NCBI GenBank assembly: GCA_002411015.1
Contig: DHPY01000102.1
Span: 1-45,260, forward strand
Origin: Armatimonadetes bacterium UBA5352
GTDB lineage: Bacteria; Armatimonadota; Zipacnadia; Zipacnadales; UBA5352
Length of the DNA stretch: 45,260 nt
Direction of reading: 5' to 3'
The notes beneath the pieces were generated by a model that was not told the origin of the DNA, searched no databases, and saw nothing but the letters and a program-made list of their open reading frames with translations. Below are positions 35,557-44,419 of the stretch, one piece after another. A program made the translations under genes and the position numbers. Positions within the stretch are counted from its first letter, which is position 1; each line of letters starts with the position of its first letter.

Positions 35557-36864
35557 ATGTCCACACTGACCGCCGGAGCCGCTCAACTTGATATCACCCC
35601 GGGCCTTGGCGCCCACATCTGCGGCTACTTCCACGATCGCCGCGCGAAAGACATCCTCGATCCGCTCCACGCCAAAGCCATCGTCATCTCCAACGGCGAG
35701 ACGACGCTCGGCTTCGTGATCTGCGACCTGATAGCATTCCCCGCCACGGTCGTGGATGCCGCGAAGGCGATCATCAGCGAGCGGCACGCGATTCCGCCGG
35801 AGAACGTGCTGGTCGCCGGCACCCACACGCACACCGGCCCCGCTATCGTCAGCGCGCTCTGCACTCCGAAGGAGGAGGGCTACGGTGAATGGGTGGTGCC
35901 GCGCATCGCAGACGCGTTCAGCCTCGCGATGGAGCGCATGCAGCCCGCGCAGTTCGCCCATGCCGCCGGCTCGTGCCCCGGTGAGGTACACAACCGGCGC
36001 TGGCACATGAAGGATGGCTCGGTGCGGATGAACCCGGGCTACCAGAACCCGGATGCGATCCGCCCCGCGGGCCCGACCGATCCGCAGCTTGGACTGATGA
36101 TCCTGCGGTCTCCCGAGGGTGCGCCGATCGCCGCCATGGGCAACCTGAGCCTGCACTACGTTGGCGTCAGCGGCAACCACGAGGTCATCTGCGCCGACTA
36201 CTTCGCGGCCTTCGGGCGGTCGCTGAACCGCTGCGCAGGGGCGCAGTTCGTCTGCCCGATGGCAAACGGGACCTTCGGCGACGTGAACAACGCGGACGCC
36301 ACCCGCCCTGCGCGGACCAGCACCCACCCGATGCAGCAGATCGAGCGCGTCGGCAACGTCGCGGCCGCGGAGGCTTGGCGCATCTGGAACGGCCTGCGCG
36401 AGGACGACTTCAGCGATGATATCGCGCTGGGGGCGAAGCTCGCCCAGATCACCTTCGAGGCCCGCTGCCCCACCGAGGAGGACCTGGCTGAGGCGCGCAG
36501 GGTCTACGACGCCGGCGATCAGGGCGGACAGGAGTGGGTCTACGCGCAGGAGCTTCTCCTGATGGCCGAGGAGCCGTCGGAGTGGACGGTGCCGATCCAC
36601 AGCATGCGCGTTGGTAGTCTCGGCATCGCCGGACTGCCGGGCGAGGTCTTCACGGAGATCGGGCTCGACATCAAGCAGCGCTCACCGCTTGCGCAGACGA
36701 TGAACATCGGCCTCGCGAACGACAGCGTCGGCTACGTCGCGACCGACCGGGCGCTCGATGAGGGCAGCTACGAGACGCGCCTGTGCCGCCACGTGCGCGC
36801 CCCGCGAGGCACCGGCAAGCTCTGGGCCGATACGGCGGTCGAATGCCTCGAGTCGCTGATGTGA
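35557..36864 (+). CDS. Neutral/alkaline ceramidase N-terminal-domain protein
   Basis: This 435-residue protein resembles the N-terminal domain of neutral/alkaline non-lysosomal ceramidase (PF04734). 'AAQLDITPGLGAHICGYF' starts the domain; 'VLVAGTHTHTGP' has the zinc-type His90-x-His92; 'GNLSLHYVGVSGNHEVICAD' and 'NGTFGDVNN' are further conserved motifs. It lacks a signal peptide and the C-terminal domain of true ceramidases, as is usual for the many uncharacterised bacterial members. GGGAGG precedes the ATG. It starts a plus-strand run with the QueG-like pair, so ceramide cleavage need not be its role; sugar amidase or esterase activity is equally possible. Confidence 0.82.
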   Translation: MSTLTAGAAQLDITPGLGAHICGYFHDRRAKDILDPLHAKAIVISNGETTLGFVICDLIAFPATVVDAAKAIISERHAIPPENVLVAGTHTHTGPAIVSALCTPKEEGYGEWVVPRIADAFSLAMERMQPAQFAHAAGSCPGEVHNRRWHMKDGSVRMNPGYQNPDAIRPAGPTDPQLGLMILRSPEGAPIAAMGNLSLHYVGVSGNHEVICADYFAAFGRSLNRCAGAQFVCPMANGTFGDVNNADATRPARTSTHPMQQIERVGNVAAAEAWRIWNGLREDDFSDDIALGAKLAQITFEARCPTEEDLAEARRVYDAGDQGGQEWVYAQELLLMAEEPSEWTVPIHSMRVGSLGIAGLPGEVFTEIGLDIKQRSPLAQTMNIGLANDSVGYVATDRALDEGSYETRLCRHVRAPRGTGKLWADTAVECLESLM

Positions 36865-36916
36865 TGCAGGTCCGATAGGTCCAGCATGAGCCGCACAGTT
36901 CCGGGAGGTCTGGCAG

Positions 36917-37726
36917 ATGACGACCGAGCAGTTCAAGGAGATGGCGATCGCCCAGGGCGCGGACCTGGTCGGGATCGCGCCCGTCGAGCGCTTCGCGCTG
37001 TTCGCACCTGAGGCACATCCGCTCTCCATCCAGCCGCAGACCCGCTCAGTGATCGTGCTGGGCTTCAGCATCGCGCGCGGCTGCCTGCAGGGCGTGGAGC
37101 AGGGCACCGCCGGCTACACTCTCGGCGCAGGGATCCCGACCTCGCTCTCCATCGAGACGACCTACCAGGTCTGCCGGCGCCTCGAGAATGAGGGCTGGGA
37201 GGCCACACCGCTCTTCCGGCAGTCCGGCGAGATGCGCGGGCAGGGCGTGCGCGTGAGCCCCGACAAGCCCGAGCCGAACGTCATCGTCGAGTTCGACTTC
37301 GCGGCGCAGGCGGCAGGCATCGGCGGGATCGGGCGCGGGAAGTGGCTACTGACGCCCGAGTTCGGCCCCCGTCAGATGCTCACGATCATCCTCACCGACG
37401 CGGAGCTTGAGCCCGATGCGCCCTTCGCCGCGCATGTCTGCGACGACTGCGGCGCCTGCGCTGAGGCGTGTCCGGCGCATGCGCTGGACACGGAGAACCT
37501 GCACTGCGCGCCGCTGTGCGAGGGCACTGCCTGCTGGTACTCGCTGCACATCGAAAGCTGCCGCGTCTGCAAGACCGGGACGAGCCGCCTCGCCTACTTC
37601 GGCGGCTCAGAGCCCTTCCGGCTCGGCGCAGCCTGCGGCAGGGCCTGCGTGGCGCACCTCGAGGACAACGGGATGCTCGCGCGCAGGTTCGCCTCGCCCT
37701 TCCGCCCGGCAAAAGAGGAGGCATGA
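36917..37726 (+). CDS. QueG-like 4Fe-4S protein 1
   Basis: This 269-residue protein is related to epoxyqueuosine reductase (QueG) and other iron-sulfur proteins of COG1600. 'ADLVGIAPVERF' at the N-terminus, 'GGIGRGKWLLTPEFGPRQML' and 'ILTDAELEPD' are family-like. 'CDDCGACAEACP' is a 4Fe-4S binding motif. The C-terminal part has further cysteines ('CAPLCEGTAC', 'CRVC', 'CGRAC') but no second classical CxxCxxC motif. GGGAGG precedes the ATG, and the gene overlaps its paralog by four bases (ATGA). The tandem arrangement is unlike housekeeping QueG, which is single. A redox role with an unknown partner is likely; a true QueG role is doubtful. Confidence 0.78.
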   Translation: MTTEQFKEMAIAQGADLVGIAPVERFALFAPEAHPLSIQPQTRSVIVLGFSIARGCLQGVEQGTAGYTLGAGIPTSLSIETTYQVCRRLENEGWEATPLFRQSGEMRGQGVRVSPDKPEPNVIVEFDFAAQAAGIGGIGRGKWLLTPEFGPRQMLTIILTDAELEPDAPFAAHVCDDCGACAEACPAHALDTENLHCAPLCEGTACWYSLHIESCRVCKTGTSRLAYFGGSEPFRLGAACGRACVAHLEDNGMLARRFASPFRPAKEEA

Positions 37727-38808
37727 GGGCGATGCTCACGACGCAATCGCTGCGCGACTACGCGCTCAACGTGGTCCAGGTGGACAAGATTGGAGTCGCG
37801 AACATCGAACGCTTCGATGCTGCGCCACCGGACATGGATCCCCGCAACATCATGCCGAAGGCCCGCTCGGTGGTCGTCTTCCTCAAGCGGATCATCCGCG
37901 GAACCTGCCGCGGAGTGGATGAGGGCACGCACTGGTCCTCCTATCACGTCTACAGCTACGCGGGTCTGAGCGCGATGCTCGGGACTGCCAAGGACAAGCT
38001 CCTGCGCTTCATCGAACAGAACGGCTACGATGCGACGCCGCTGTCCGCCATCGGCACGAGCCGCGAGTTCGGCCCCACCGCTCCTCCCGCGGCTCCAGGG
38101 CTCCCGCCGCGCGAGGTGGTCGTGCAGCACCGGATCGCGGGCACGCTCGCCGGGCTCGGGGAGATCGGCTGGTCGAAGGTTTTCCTCACGAAGGAGTTCG
38201 GGCCGCGCCAGCGCCTCGGGATCATCCTCACCGATGCGGAGCTTGAGCCCGATCCGATCGAGACCGGGGCACTCTGCGACAGGTGCAAGCGCTGCGTGGT
38301 CGAGTGCCCCGGTGGGGCGATAGACCGCGACAGGTCCGTCTCGATTGACGTGGAGGGCCACCACATCGAGTGGAACGACCTCGATCTCGGCAAGTGCAAG
38401 CTCACGCACTTCGGGCTGAACAAGCTCAGCGGCCCGTTCTTCGCGAAGCGCTTCCCCGGCGTACGCATGGCGGTGGGCGAGCAGGAGGTCACCTGGCTGG
38501 AGGCCTGGGACCTCGGCTGGGCGATGTTCCCGACGATGCCCGCGCTGAGCGCGCTGTCGGCGAGTCCGGTAGCGGCCTGCGGCGCGCGCGGCTGCATCAT
38601 CGGATGCATGAAGCACCTCGAGGCCGAGGGCGCGGTCGAGAACACCTTCAGCACGCGGCCGATCTTCAGCGATGGGCGCCCGTGGCGGCTGAGCGAGGAG
38701 CCAGGGCATCGCTTCGAGGACCACAAGGGCTTCACCTGGAACCCCGACGCGCCGGAGGCGGAGGAACCTGCCCGCGATGAGCCTCGCAACGACGAGGGCT
38801 GGTACTGA
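37723..38808 (+). CDS. QueG-like 4Fe-4S protein 2
   Basis: This 361-residue paralog overlaps the first by ATGA, so translation is coupled; a second ATG at 37732 is an alternative with a better-spaced AGAGGAGG. 'DKIGVANIERF' and 'GEIGWSKVFLTKEFGPRQRL' match the first protein, and 'IILTDAELEPD' is almost identical. 'CDRCKRCVVECP' is the 4Fe-4S motif. The C-terminal region has 'GARGCIIGCMKHLE', equivalent to 'CGRACVAHLE' in protein 1. It is about 90 residues longer than protein 1. Nothing indicates the substrate. It may form a heterodimer with its neighbour, an inference from coupling and homology. Confidence 0.78.
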   Translation: MRAMLTTQSLRDYALNVVQVDKIGVANIERFDAAPPDMDPRNIMPKARSVVVFLKRIIRGTCRGVDEGTHWSSYHVYSYAGLSAMLGTAKDKLLRFIEQNGYDATPLSAIGTSREFGPTAPPAAPGLPPREVVVQHRIAGTLAGLGEIGWSKVFLTKEFGPRQRLGIILTDAELEPDPIETGALCDRCKRCVVECPGGAIDRDRSVSIDVEGHHIEWNDLDLGKCKLTHFGLNKLSGPFFAKRFPGVRMAVGEQEVTWLEAWDLGWAMFPTMPALSALSASPVAACGARGCIIGCMKHLEAEGAVENTFSTRPIFSDGRPWRLSEEPGHRFEDHKGFTWNPDAPEAEEPARDEPRNDEGWY

Positions 38809-38846
38809 GGCGGCGGAGGAGGGGACAGCCGGAAGGGAGACATCCG

Positions 38847-40112
38847 ATGCGAGCGGTCATCACCGGCGCGGCGTTGCTGATCGTGGCTGCAGCCTGCCAC
38901 GCGGCCGATGTGGATGTCACTGCGTATGGCGCCACGTGCGACCCGAACGAGGACGCCACGCAGGCGATCCAGCGCGCGCTCGATGCCTGCGGCGGCAGCG
39001 GCGGAGGCACCGTGCGTATGGCCGCGGGCCAGTATCGCATAGATGGAAGCCTCGTGGTCCCGCCGGGCGTCACGCTGCAGGGAGTATGGAAGGCGCCGCA
39101 CTACTCGTCGCCCGAGGTGGGCACCACGCTCCTCGCCTACGCCGGGCGCGGGAGCACGGACGGGCCGCCGCTGGTGATGCTGGAGAGCAACAGCACGATC
39201 CGCGGCGTCACGATCTACTACCCGGACCAGACCGTGGATGACATCCAGCCCTACCCGTGGTGCATCCAGGGGCGCGGCACGCACCTGAACGTCGTGGACT
39301 GCACGCTCCTCAACCCGTACCTCGGCATAGACTTCGGGACCTACGCCCACGAGATGCACTACATCCGCAACGTCTACGGCATCCCGCTTAAGGTGGGCAT
39401 TCACCTCGACAGGTGCACCGATATCGGCCGCGTGGAGAACGTGCACTTCAACCCGAACTCCTGGACGCGCAGCAACACCCCGACCTCTCCGACCGGCGAT
39501 GCGCTCCCGCGGCTCGTTGAGCACCTGCAGGCCAACCTCGTCGCGTTCGACATCGGCCGCAGCGACTGGGAGTACATGCTGAACACGTTCGTCTGGGGAG
39601 CGAACATCGGCTACCGCTTCCGCGACACCGAGATCGGCGGGACCAACGGCAACTTCCTCGGGATCGGCGCGGACTGGTGCGTCACTCCGCTTCTGGTCGA
39701 GAACACGCAGGGGCCGGGACTGCTGATCACCAACGGGGAGTTCGTGGGCTCGCCTCTGTGCGATGCCGTCGTGCGCGTGCTGCCATCCAACACAGGCACG
39801 CTGCAACTCTCGAACTGCTCGTTCTGGGGCCCGCATAACGCGATCGTGGATGCCGAGGGCACGGGCATGGTCAGCCTCAGTCAGTGCAATCTCTACCAGT
39901 GGGGCCGCGACCCCGGAGTAGCCGCCGTGAACATCCGCAGCGGCAGCCTGATGATGCAGGGCTGCAGCTTCGGGCTGAGCAAGCCGCATCTGTATCTTGG
40001 GGAGCCGGTCGCGAGCGCGGTGGTTATCGGCAACACCTTCAGGGGCGCGCCGCAGATCACGAACCAGGCGGCTGGAGAGACGCAGATCCTCGCGAACGTG
40101 AGCCGGCCGTAG
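38847..40112 (+). CDS. Secreted right-handed beta-helix protein (pectate lyase-like)
   Basis: This 421-residue protein has a signal peptide (MRAVITGAALLIVAAACHA) and an N-terminus 'VDVTAYGATCDPNEDATQAI' typical of the pectate-lyase-3/GH28-type right-handed beta-helix superfamily, followed by 'GGGTVRMAAGQYRIDGSLVV' and 'GVTLQGVW'. Short hydrophobic repeats ('VDCTLLNPYLGIDF', 'LQLSNCSFWGPHN', 'LSQCNLYQW', 'MQGCSFGL') form the helix turns. GGAAGGGAG precedes the ATG. The family includes polysaccharide lyases, hydrolases and tail-spike-like binders; I see no diagnostic catalytic set. It lies 25 bp before the polytopic membrane protein and probably shares its transcript. Confidence 0.8.
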   Translation: MRAVITGAALLIVAAACHAADVDVTAYGATCDPNEDATQAIQRALDACGGSGGGTVRMAAGQYRIDGSLVVPPGVTLQGVWKAPHYSSPEVGTTLLAYAGRGSTDGPPLVMLESNSTIRGVTIYYPDQTVDDIQPYPWCIQGRGTHLNVVDCTLLNPYLGIDFGTYAHEMHYIRNVYGIPLKVGIHLDRCTDIGRVENVHFNPNSWTRSNTPTSPTGDALPRLVEHLQANLVAFDIGRSDWEYMLNTFVWGANIGYRFRDTEIGGTNGNFLGIGADWCVTPLLVENTQGPGLLITNGEFVGSPLCDAVVRVLPSNTGTLQLSNCSFWGPHNAIVDAEGTGMVSLSQCNLYQWGRDPGVAAVNIRSGSLMMQGCSFGLSKPHLYLGEPVASAVVIGNTFRGAPQITNQAAGETQILANVSRP

Positions 40113-40137
40113 TCGCAAGCCATCTGGAGCCCGCACC

Positions 40138-42024
40138 ATGACCTTGCGCGCGACAATCCTGGGCGTGGTCCTGCTCGTGGTGGGCGTGGCGTGGGTGCGT
40201 TACGCGGCGCTCATCACCTTCGGCGCTAACATAGACAACTCGGTCCCGGCGGGGCCCGCTCTCCTCGCGCTGCTGGTGCTGATCGCGCTGGACCGCGTGC
40301 TGGCGTGGCTCGCCCGCCGCCGCATCCTCCAGTCGCGCGAGATCGCGGTCGCGTACATCATCGCGCTCGTCGGCATACCGCTGAGCAGCCTCGGCATCGT
40401 CCGGCCCATGCTCCCGTCGCTCACGGCGCTGCGCTACTTCGCAGACCCCTCGAACAACTTCGCCGACCTCGCGGAGCTTGTGCCCGCATGGCTCGCGCCC
40501 GCTCAGGAGCAGGCGATCACCGACTACTTCGAGGCAGCCGCAACCGAGCGCGTGCCATGGGAGCTTTGGGTGACGCCGCTGAGCGCGTGGATGCTCTTCC
40601 TCGGCGCTTTCCTCGCCGTGCTCGTGGCGCTGGCGGTGCTGCTGCGCCGGCCGTGGACGGAGAACGACCGCCTCAGCTACCCCGTCGCGACCTTCGCGAT
40701 AGAGCTTGTCGGCCGCGAGGGCGCGATCTCGCCGCTCCCGCTGATGCGCAACCCGCTGATGTGGATCGGCTTCGGTCTCGCGGCGATCTACGACGGGATG
40801 AACGTGGCCGAGGCGATGAACCCCGGACTGCCCGCGCTGGGCCTCAGCTACCCCCTCGGGTCGCTCTTCACTGAGCGCCCGTGGAGCGCGCTGCGCACGG
40901 TCATCTTCTACCATCGCCCGGAGTTCATCGGCTTTGGCTGGCTCGTGCCGGTGGAGATCCTCGGCACGACCTGGGCGTTCTACCTCCTCACCGCGCTCAT
41001 GTCCGTCGGCGGGATGGCGGCTGGCTATGAGCCGCCGGGCTTCCCCTTCGTGGCGAGGCAGAGCGCAGGAGCCTACCTCGCGATGGCGCTCATCCTGCTC
41101 TGGAGCGCGCGCCACGCCCTGCGGCAGTCGCTGCGGCTGCGCCGATCCGCGTGGGTGGCGCTCGGGGCGGGCCTGCTCGTGATGCTCGCATGGGCGGCCG
41201 CGGCCGGGATGGAGCCGCTCCTCGCCGCGCTCTTCTTCGTCGCAATGCTGCTGATCGCGATCACCTTCGCGCGCATCCGGGCTGAGACCGGCGTGCCCAC
41301 GAACTGGGCGTTCCCGTTCGGGGAGGCGAAGAAGCTCATCCTCGAGGCCACCGGCACCGCGGTGTGGTCTCGCGCGGGCATGCAGAGCCTCACGATCATG
41401 TCGATGATGAACTTCCTCGCGCGGGGCTACTTCCCGTCGCTGATGGCGTTCTCGATCGAGAGCCTGGAGCTTGGCGAGCGGATGCAGGCGCGGCGGCGGG
41501 AGGTCATCGGCGCGCTGGCCATCGCGTTCATCGTCGGCTTGCCCCTGGCCTGGGCGATGCACCTGCAGGCGTTCTATCAGTATGGCGCCAACGTGCTGGA
41601 GGGCGGCACGATCTCGGGCGGCTACCGGACCGCGCTGGCGAAGCAGGAGTTCGACCTGCTCTCCGGGATGGTGGAGAACCCGGGCATCCCGCAGCGGGTC
41701 GCGACCGGCTTCATGACAGGGGGCGCGGGCATCGTCATCCTCCTGTCGGTGCTGCGCCATCACTTCCTCCGCCTGCCGATCCACCCGCTCGGCTACGCCC
41801 TCGCGACCAGCTACGGCTATCTGCTCTGGGCCCCGTTCTTCACCGTCTGGGTGATCAAGTCGATCGTGGTGAAGATCGGTGGCGCGCGCGCCTACCGCCG
41901 GCTCACGCCGCTCTTCCTCGGGATCGCCTTCGGGCACCTGTTCGTTGCGGGACTGCTCTGGGGGGCATTCGGCGCGCTGCTGCCGGGCGAGCTTTACCGG
42001 CGGCTGCACATAGACATCGGCTGA
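40138..42024 (+). CDS. Polytopic membrane protein (DUF6785/DUF6784-like)
   Basis: This 628-residue inner-membrane protein has about 12-14 hydrophobic segments. 'RPWTENDRLSYPVATFAIEL' resembles the 'ER..FP...LA..L' motif of oligopeptide-transporter-type proteins, and the overall layout fits DUF6785/DUF6784 proteins found mainly in Armatimonadota, Planctomycetota and Lentisphaerae. The C-terminal third has 'GYALATSYGYLLWAPFF' and further membrane segments. GGAG stands 10 or so bases before the ATG. Its position just after a secreted beta-helix protein suggests, without proof, uptake or export of a product. It is convergent with ruvB, 20 bases away, and no terminator was seen between them. Confidence 0.75.
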   Translation: MTLRATILGVVLLVVGVAWVRYAALITFGANIDNSVPAGPALLALLVLIALDRVLAWLARRRILQSREIAVAYIIALVGIPLSSLGIVRPMLPSLTALRYFADPSNNFADLAELVPAWLAPAQEQAITDYFEAAATERVPWELWVTPLSAWMLFLGAFLAVLVALAVLLRRPWTENDRLSYPVATFAIELVGREGAISPLPLMRNPLMWIGFGLAAIYDGMNVAEAMNPGLPALGLSYPLGSLFTERPWSALRTVIFYHRPEFIGFGWLVPVEILGTTWAFYLLTALMSVGGMAAGYEPPGFPFVARQSAGAYLAMALILLWSARHALRQSLRLRRSAWVALGAGLLVMLAWAAAAGMEPLLAALFFVAMLLIAITFARIRAETGVPTNWAFPFGEAKKLILEATGTAVWSRAGMQSLTIMSMMNFLARGYFPSLMAFSIESLELGERMQARRREVIGALAIAFIVGLPLAWAMHLQAFYQYGANVLEGGTISGGYRTALAKQEFDLLSGMVENPGIPQRVATGFMTGGAGIVILLSVLRHHFLRLPIHPLGYALATSYGYLLWAPFFTVWVIKSIVVKIGGARAYRRLTPLFLGIAFGHLFVAGLLWGAFGALLPGELYRRLHIDIG

Positions 42025-42044
42025 GCGCGCACCGCGCACCGCAT

Positions 42045-43100
42045 TCAGTCGAGAGGCAGGTTGCCCTGCGGCTGCGGCGGCTCCGGGGGGCGGCCGTTGA
42101 TCCCGAGGTGCGCATAGGCCCTCTCCGTGGCCATGCGGCCGCGGGGGGTGCGGATCACAAAGCCGATCTTGAGCAGGTAGGGCTCCACGACATCCTCGAG
42201 CGTGTCGGTCTCCTCATTGAGTGTCGCGGCGAGCGCGGTGACCCCGGCGGGCCCGCCCTGGTAGTAGTCAATCAGCGCGTTGAGGTACTTCCTGTCAAGG
42301 TCGTCGAGGCCCTCGGCGTCAACGCCCAGCGCCTCCATCGCCTCTGCGGAGATCGCGCCATCCAGCCGCCCATCGCCCATGATCTGCGCGTAGTCGCGCA
42401 CGCGGCGCAGGAGGCGGTTGGCCACGCGCGGTGTGCCTCGCGAGCGGCAGGCGATCTGCTGCGCGCCCTCCGGCGTCAGCTCCACGCGCAGGATCTGCGC
42501 TGAGCGATGCACGATCCTCGTGAGCTGCTCGGGCGTGTAGAAGTCGAGGTGGTGGAAGATCCCGAAGCGGTTGCGTAGCGGCGGGGTGAGCAGTCCCGCG
42601 CGCGTCGTTGCGCCCACGAGCGTGAAGGGCTCAAGCTCCAGCGGGATCGTCTTCGCGTAGGGGCCGCTGTCCACGACAAAGTCAATGCGGAAGTCCTCCA
42701 TCGCGGAGTAGAGGTACTCCTCCACGACACGCGGGAGGCGGTGGATCTCGTCGATGAACATGATGTCGCCGCGGCCGAGGTTCGTAAGCAGCCCGACGAG
42801 GTCCGACGCGCGCTCGAGCGCCGGCCCGGAGTGCATCTGGAACTCGCCGCCCATCTCGTTCGCGACGATGTGCGCGAGCGTGGTCTTCCCGAGCCCCGGC
42901 GGGCCATCGAGCAGCACGTGATCGAGCACATCGCCGCGCTGGCGTGCGGCGGTGATCGCGACTCGCAGGCCCTCGATCAGCCTCCCCTGGCCGACATCGT
43001 AGTCGGACAGCGTCTGCGGCCGCAGAGCCACCATCGTCGCGCCGTCATCGCCCTGTTCATCGGCGGCGACCAGCCGGCGCCGCGTCTCGTCATCAGCCAC
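42045..43100 (-). CDS. ruvB: Holliday junction branch migration helicase RuvB
   Basis: This 351-residue AAA+ ATPase drives branch migration with RuvA. Walker A is 'GPPGLGKTT' (Lys72, Thr73) and Walker B with the sensor is 'IMFIDEIHRL' (Asp117, Glu118). 'GATTRAGLLTPPLRNRFGI' is the sensor/arginine-finger region, and the C-terminal winged helix ends with 'KIGFVIRTPRGRMATERAYA'. Length and order are normal. The gene lies 15 bp after ruvA on the minus strand in the ruvCAB operon. Confidence 0.97.
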   Translation of the reverse strand: MADDETRRRLVAADEQGDDGATMVALRPQTLSDYDVGQGRLIEGLRVAITAARQRGDVLDHVLLDGPPGLGKTTLAHIVANEMGGEFQMHSGPALERASDLVGLLTNLGRGDIMFIDEIHRLPRVVEEYLYSAMEDFRIDFVVDSGPYAKTIPLELEPFTLVGATTRAGLLTPPLRNRFGIFHHLDFYTPEQLTRIVHRSAQILRVELTPEGAQQIACRSRGTPRVANRLLRRVRDYAQIMGDGRLDGAISAEAMEALGVDAEGLDDLDRKYLNALIDYYQGGPAGVTALAATLNEETDTLEDVVEPYLLKIGFVIRTPRGRMATERAYAHLGINGRPPEPPQPQGNLPLD

Positions 43101-43115
43101 GCCGAGAGCCTCCGC

Positions 43116-43727
43116 TCATCTCTTCCGGAAGACCGCCCGCACCACTTCGTTCGCCTCGTCGAGGTCCGGCTCGGCCTCGCGGGCCGCCGCGATCCGCTGC
43201 AGCGCATCGGACTGCGACAGCCCGAGCTGCGTGAGGATCGCGAGCGTCTCGGCCGTCAGCTCATCGCTGGCGGCGGGCTTTGCCGGCGCTTCTGTGTCGG
43301 CCAGGTAGGGCAGCATCTTCTCCTGCAGCTTGCTGATCATGTCGCGCGCCCGCTGCTTGCCGACGCCCGGAAGCTTGCGCAGCGAGGTCTCGTCGCCGAG
43401 GGAGATCGCGCGCGCGATCGCCGGCACGGGGACCGCCATCGCCTTGCAGGCCCCCACCGGGCCAAGCTGCGGGACGCTGAGCAGTTCCTCGAAGAACTCG
43501 CGGTCAAGCTCGCTGCGGAAGCCGACCAGCATCGGAGTTCCGCTCCCGGCCGCTCCACCGCGCTCGCAGTGGTAGGTGAAGACGCGCACCCGTGAGCCGG
43601 TGCCGTGCTCGCGCAGCTCCTGCGCCAGCGGCGGGGAGATGGTGACCTCGTAGCCGATCCCGCCGACATCGATGATCGCCCAGTGCTCGCCGAGCGCCAC
43701 GAGCTCGCCATGTACGAAGCGGATCAC
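43116..43727 (-). CDS. ruvA: Holliday junction DNA-binding protein RuvA
   Basis: This 203-residue protein binds the Holliday junction and loads RuvB. The N-terminal OB-fold starts 'MIRFVHGELVAL', with 'IDVGGIGYEVTIS'. The helix-hairpin-helix region contains 'LRKLPGVGKQRARDMISKL', and the C-terminal domain that contacts RuvB ends 'IAAAREAEPDLDEANEVVRA'. It overlaps ruvC by four bases (ATGA) and precedes ruvB. Confidence 0.95.
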   Translation of the reverse strand: MIRFVHGELVALGEHWAIIDVGGIGYEVTISPPLAQELREHGTGSRVRVFTYHCERGGAAGSGTPMLVGFRSELDREFFEELLSVPQLGPVGACKAMAVPVPAIARAISLGDETSLRKLPGVGKQRARDMISKLQEKMLPYLADTEAPAKPAASDELTAETLAILTQLGLSQSDALQRIAAAREAEPDLDEANEVVRAVFRKR

Positions 43728-44284
43728 CGGCGTTCACCTCGTGCCCGCGCGATCGCCTCAGCGACAGCCGGGGCCATCGTGCGGCCGCTGTGCGCGCGTA
43801 TGCCCGCGCGGGTGCGGGTGGGCGCCGCATGGCAGATCGCGAGCGCCAGCGCATCGGAGACGTGGTCGGGTGAGGGGGCCTCTGTGAGCTTGAGCACCCG
43901 CATCACCATCTGCCGCACCTGGTCCTTGGATGCGCGCCCGTTCCCCGTGAGGGACTTCTTCACCAGCGAGGCCGGATAGCTTTGCACGACCACCGCGCGC
44001 TGTGCCGCGGCGAGGATCACGACCCCGCGCGCGTGACCCATCATGATGGCGGTGCGCGGGTGGGGATACTCGGCGTAGAGGTCCTCCACCACGATGCGAT
44101 CCACGGTAAACTCATCCAGCAGAGCGCTCACAACCTCGTGGATGCGCTGCAAACGGATCGTGAGATCGGCGTCGGGGGCAGTGCTGATGACACCAGCCTC
44201 GAGCACGCGGCAGGCGCCGTCCACGGCATCAATGATGCCATAGCCGGTCTCAGCCAGTCCTGTGTCGATCCCGAGTATGCGCAT
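43724..44284 (-). CDS. ruvC: Holliday junction resolvase RuvC
   Basis: This 186-residue nuclease cuts Holliday junctions. The start at ATG 44284 gives the standard 'MRILGIDTGLAETGYGII'; longer frames run into the promoter. The catalytic residues visible are Asp7, Glu67 in 'VVEDLY', and 'PDHVSDALALAI' with His141 and Asp144. The His-x-x-Asp pair is the form known from Thermus RuvC, in place of the Asp-x-x-Asp of E. coli. The C-terminus is a little longer than usual. GGAG lies in the short leader. Confidence 0.95.
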   Translation of the reverse strand: MRILGIDTGLAETGYGIIDAVDGACRVLEAGVISTAPDADLTIRLQRIHEVVSALLDEFTVDRIVVEDLYAEYPHPRTAIMMGHARGVVILAAAQRAVVVQSYPASLVKKSLTGNGRASKDQVRQMVMRVLKLTEAPSPDHVSDALALAICHAAPTRTRAGIRAHSGRTMAPAVAEAIARARGERR

Positions 44285-44304
44285 AGGTGTGGGCTCCGGG
44301 CGCG

Positions 44305-44334
44305 AGTATACCATGCCCCGAAGGTAGCTGTAAA
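44305..44334 (-). promoter_or_regulatory. Promoter of ruvCAB
   Basis: On the minus strand TTTACA (44329-44334) and TATACT (44305-44310) are separated by 18 bases. Transcription would start near 44298, only about 14 bases before the ruvC ATG. This supports the shorter RuvC start. Confidence 0.65.
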
Positions 44335-44419
44335 GGAACATTTGTGCGAGAGCATCGAGGAGGGCTCGGGGAGGCGGTCGGAGAAGGGGCTTGCGTGTGT
44401 CTACCGGGAGGTGTCGCTG

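Noticed and set aside
35357..35566. Longer DedA start at 35566 or 35395
   Set aside because: The 35395 codon overlaps a TATAAT box and the extra residues do not match the family start; 35566 overlaps the ceramidase-like gene.
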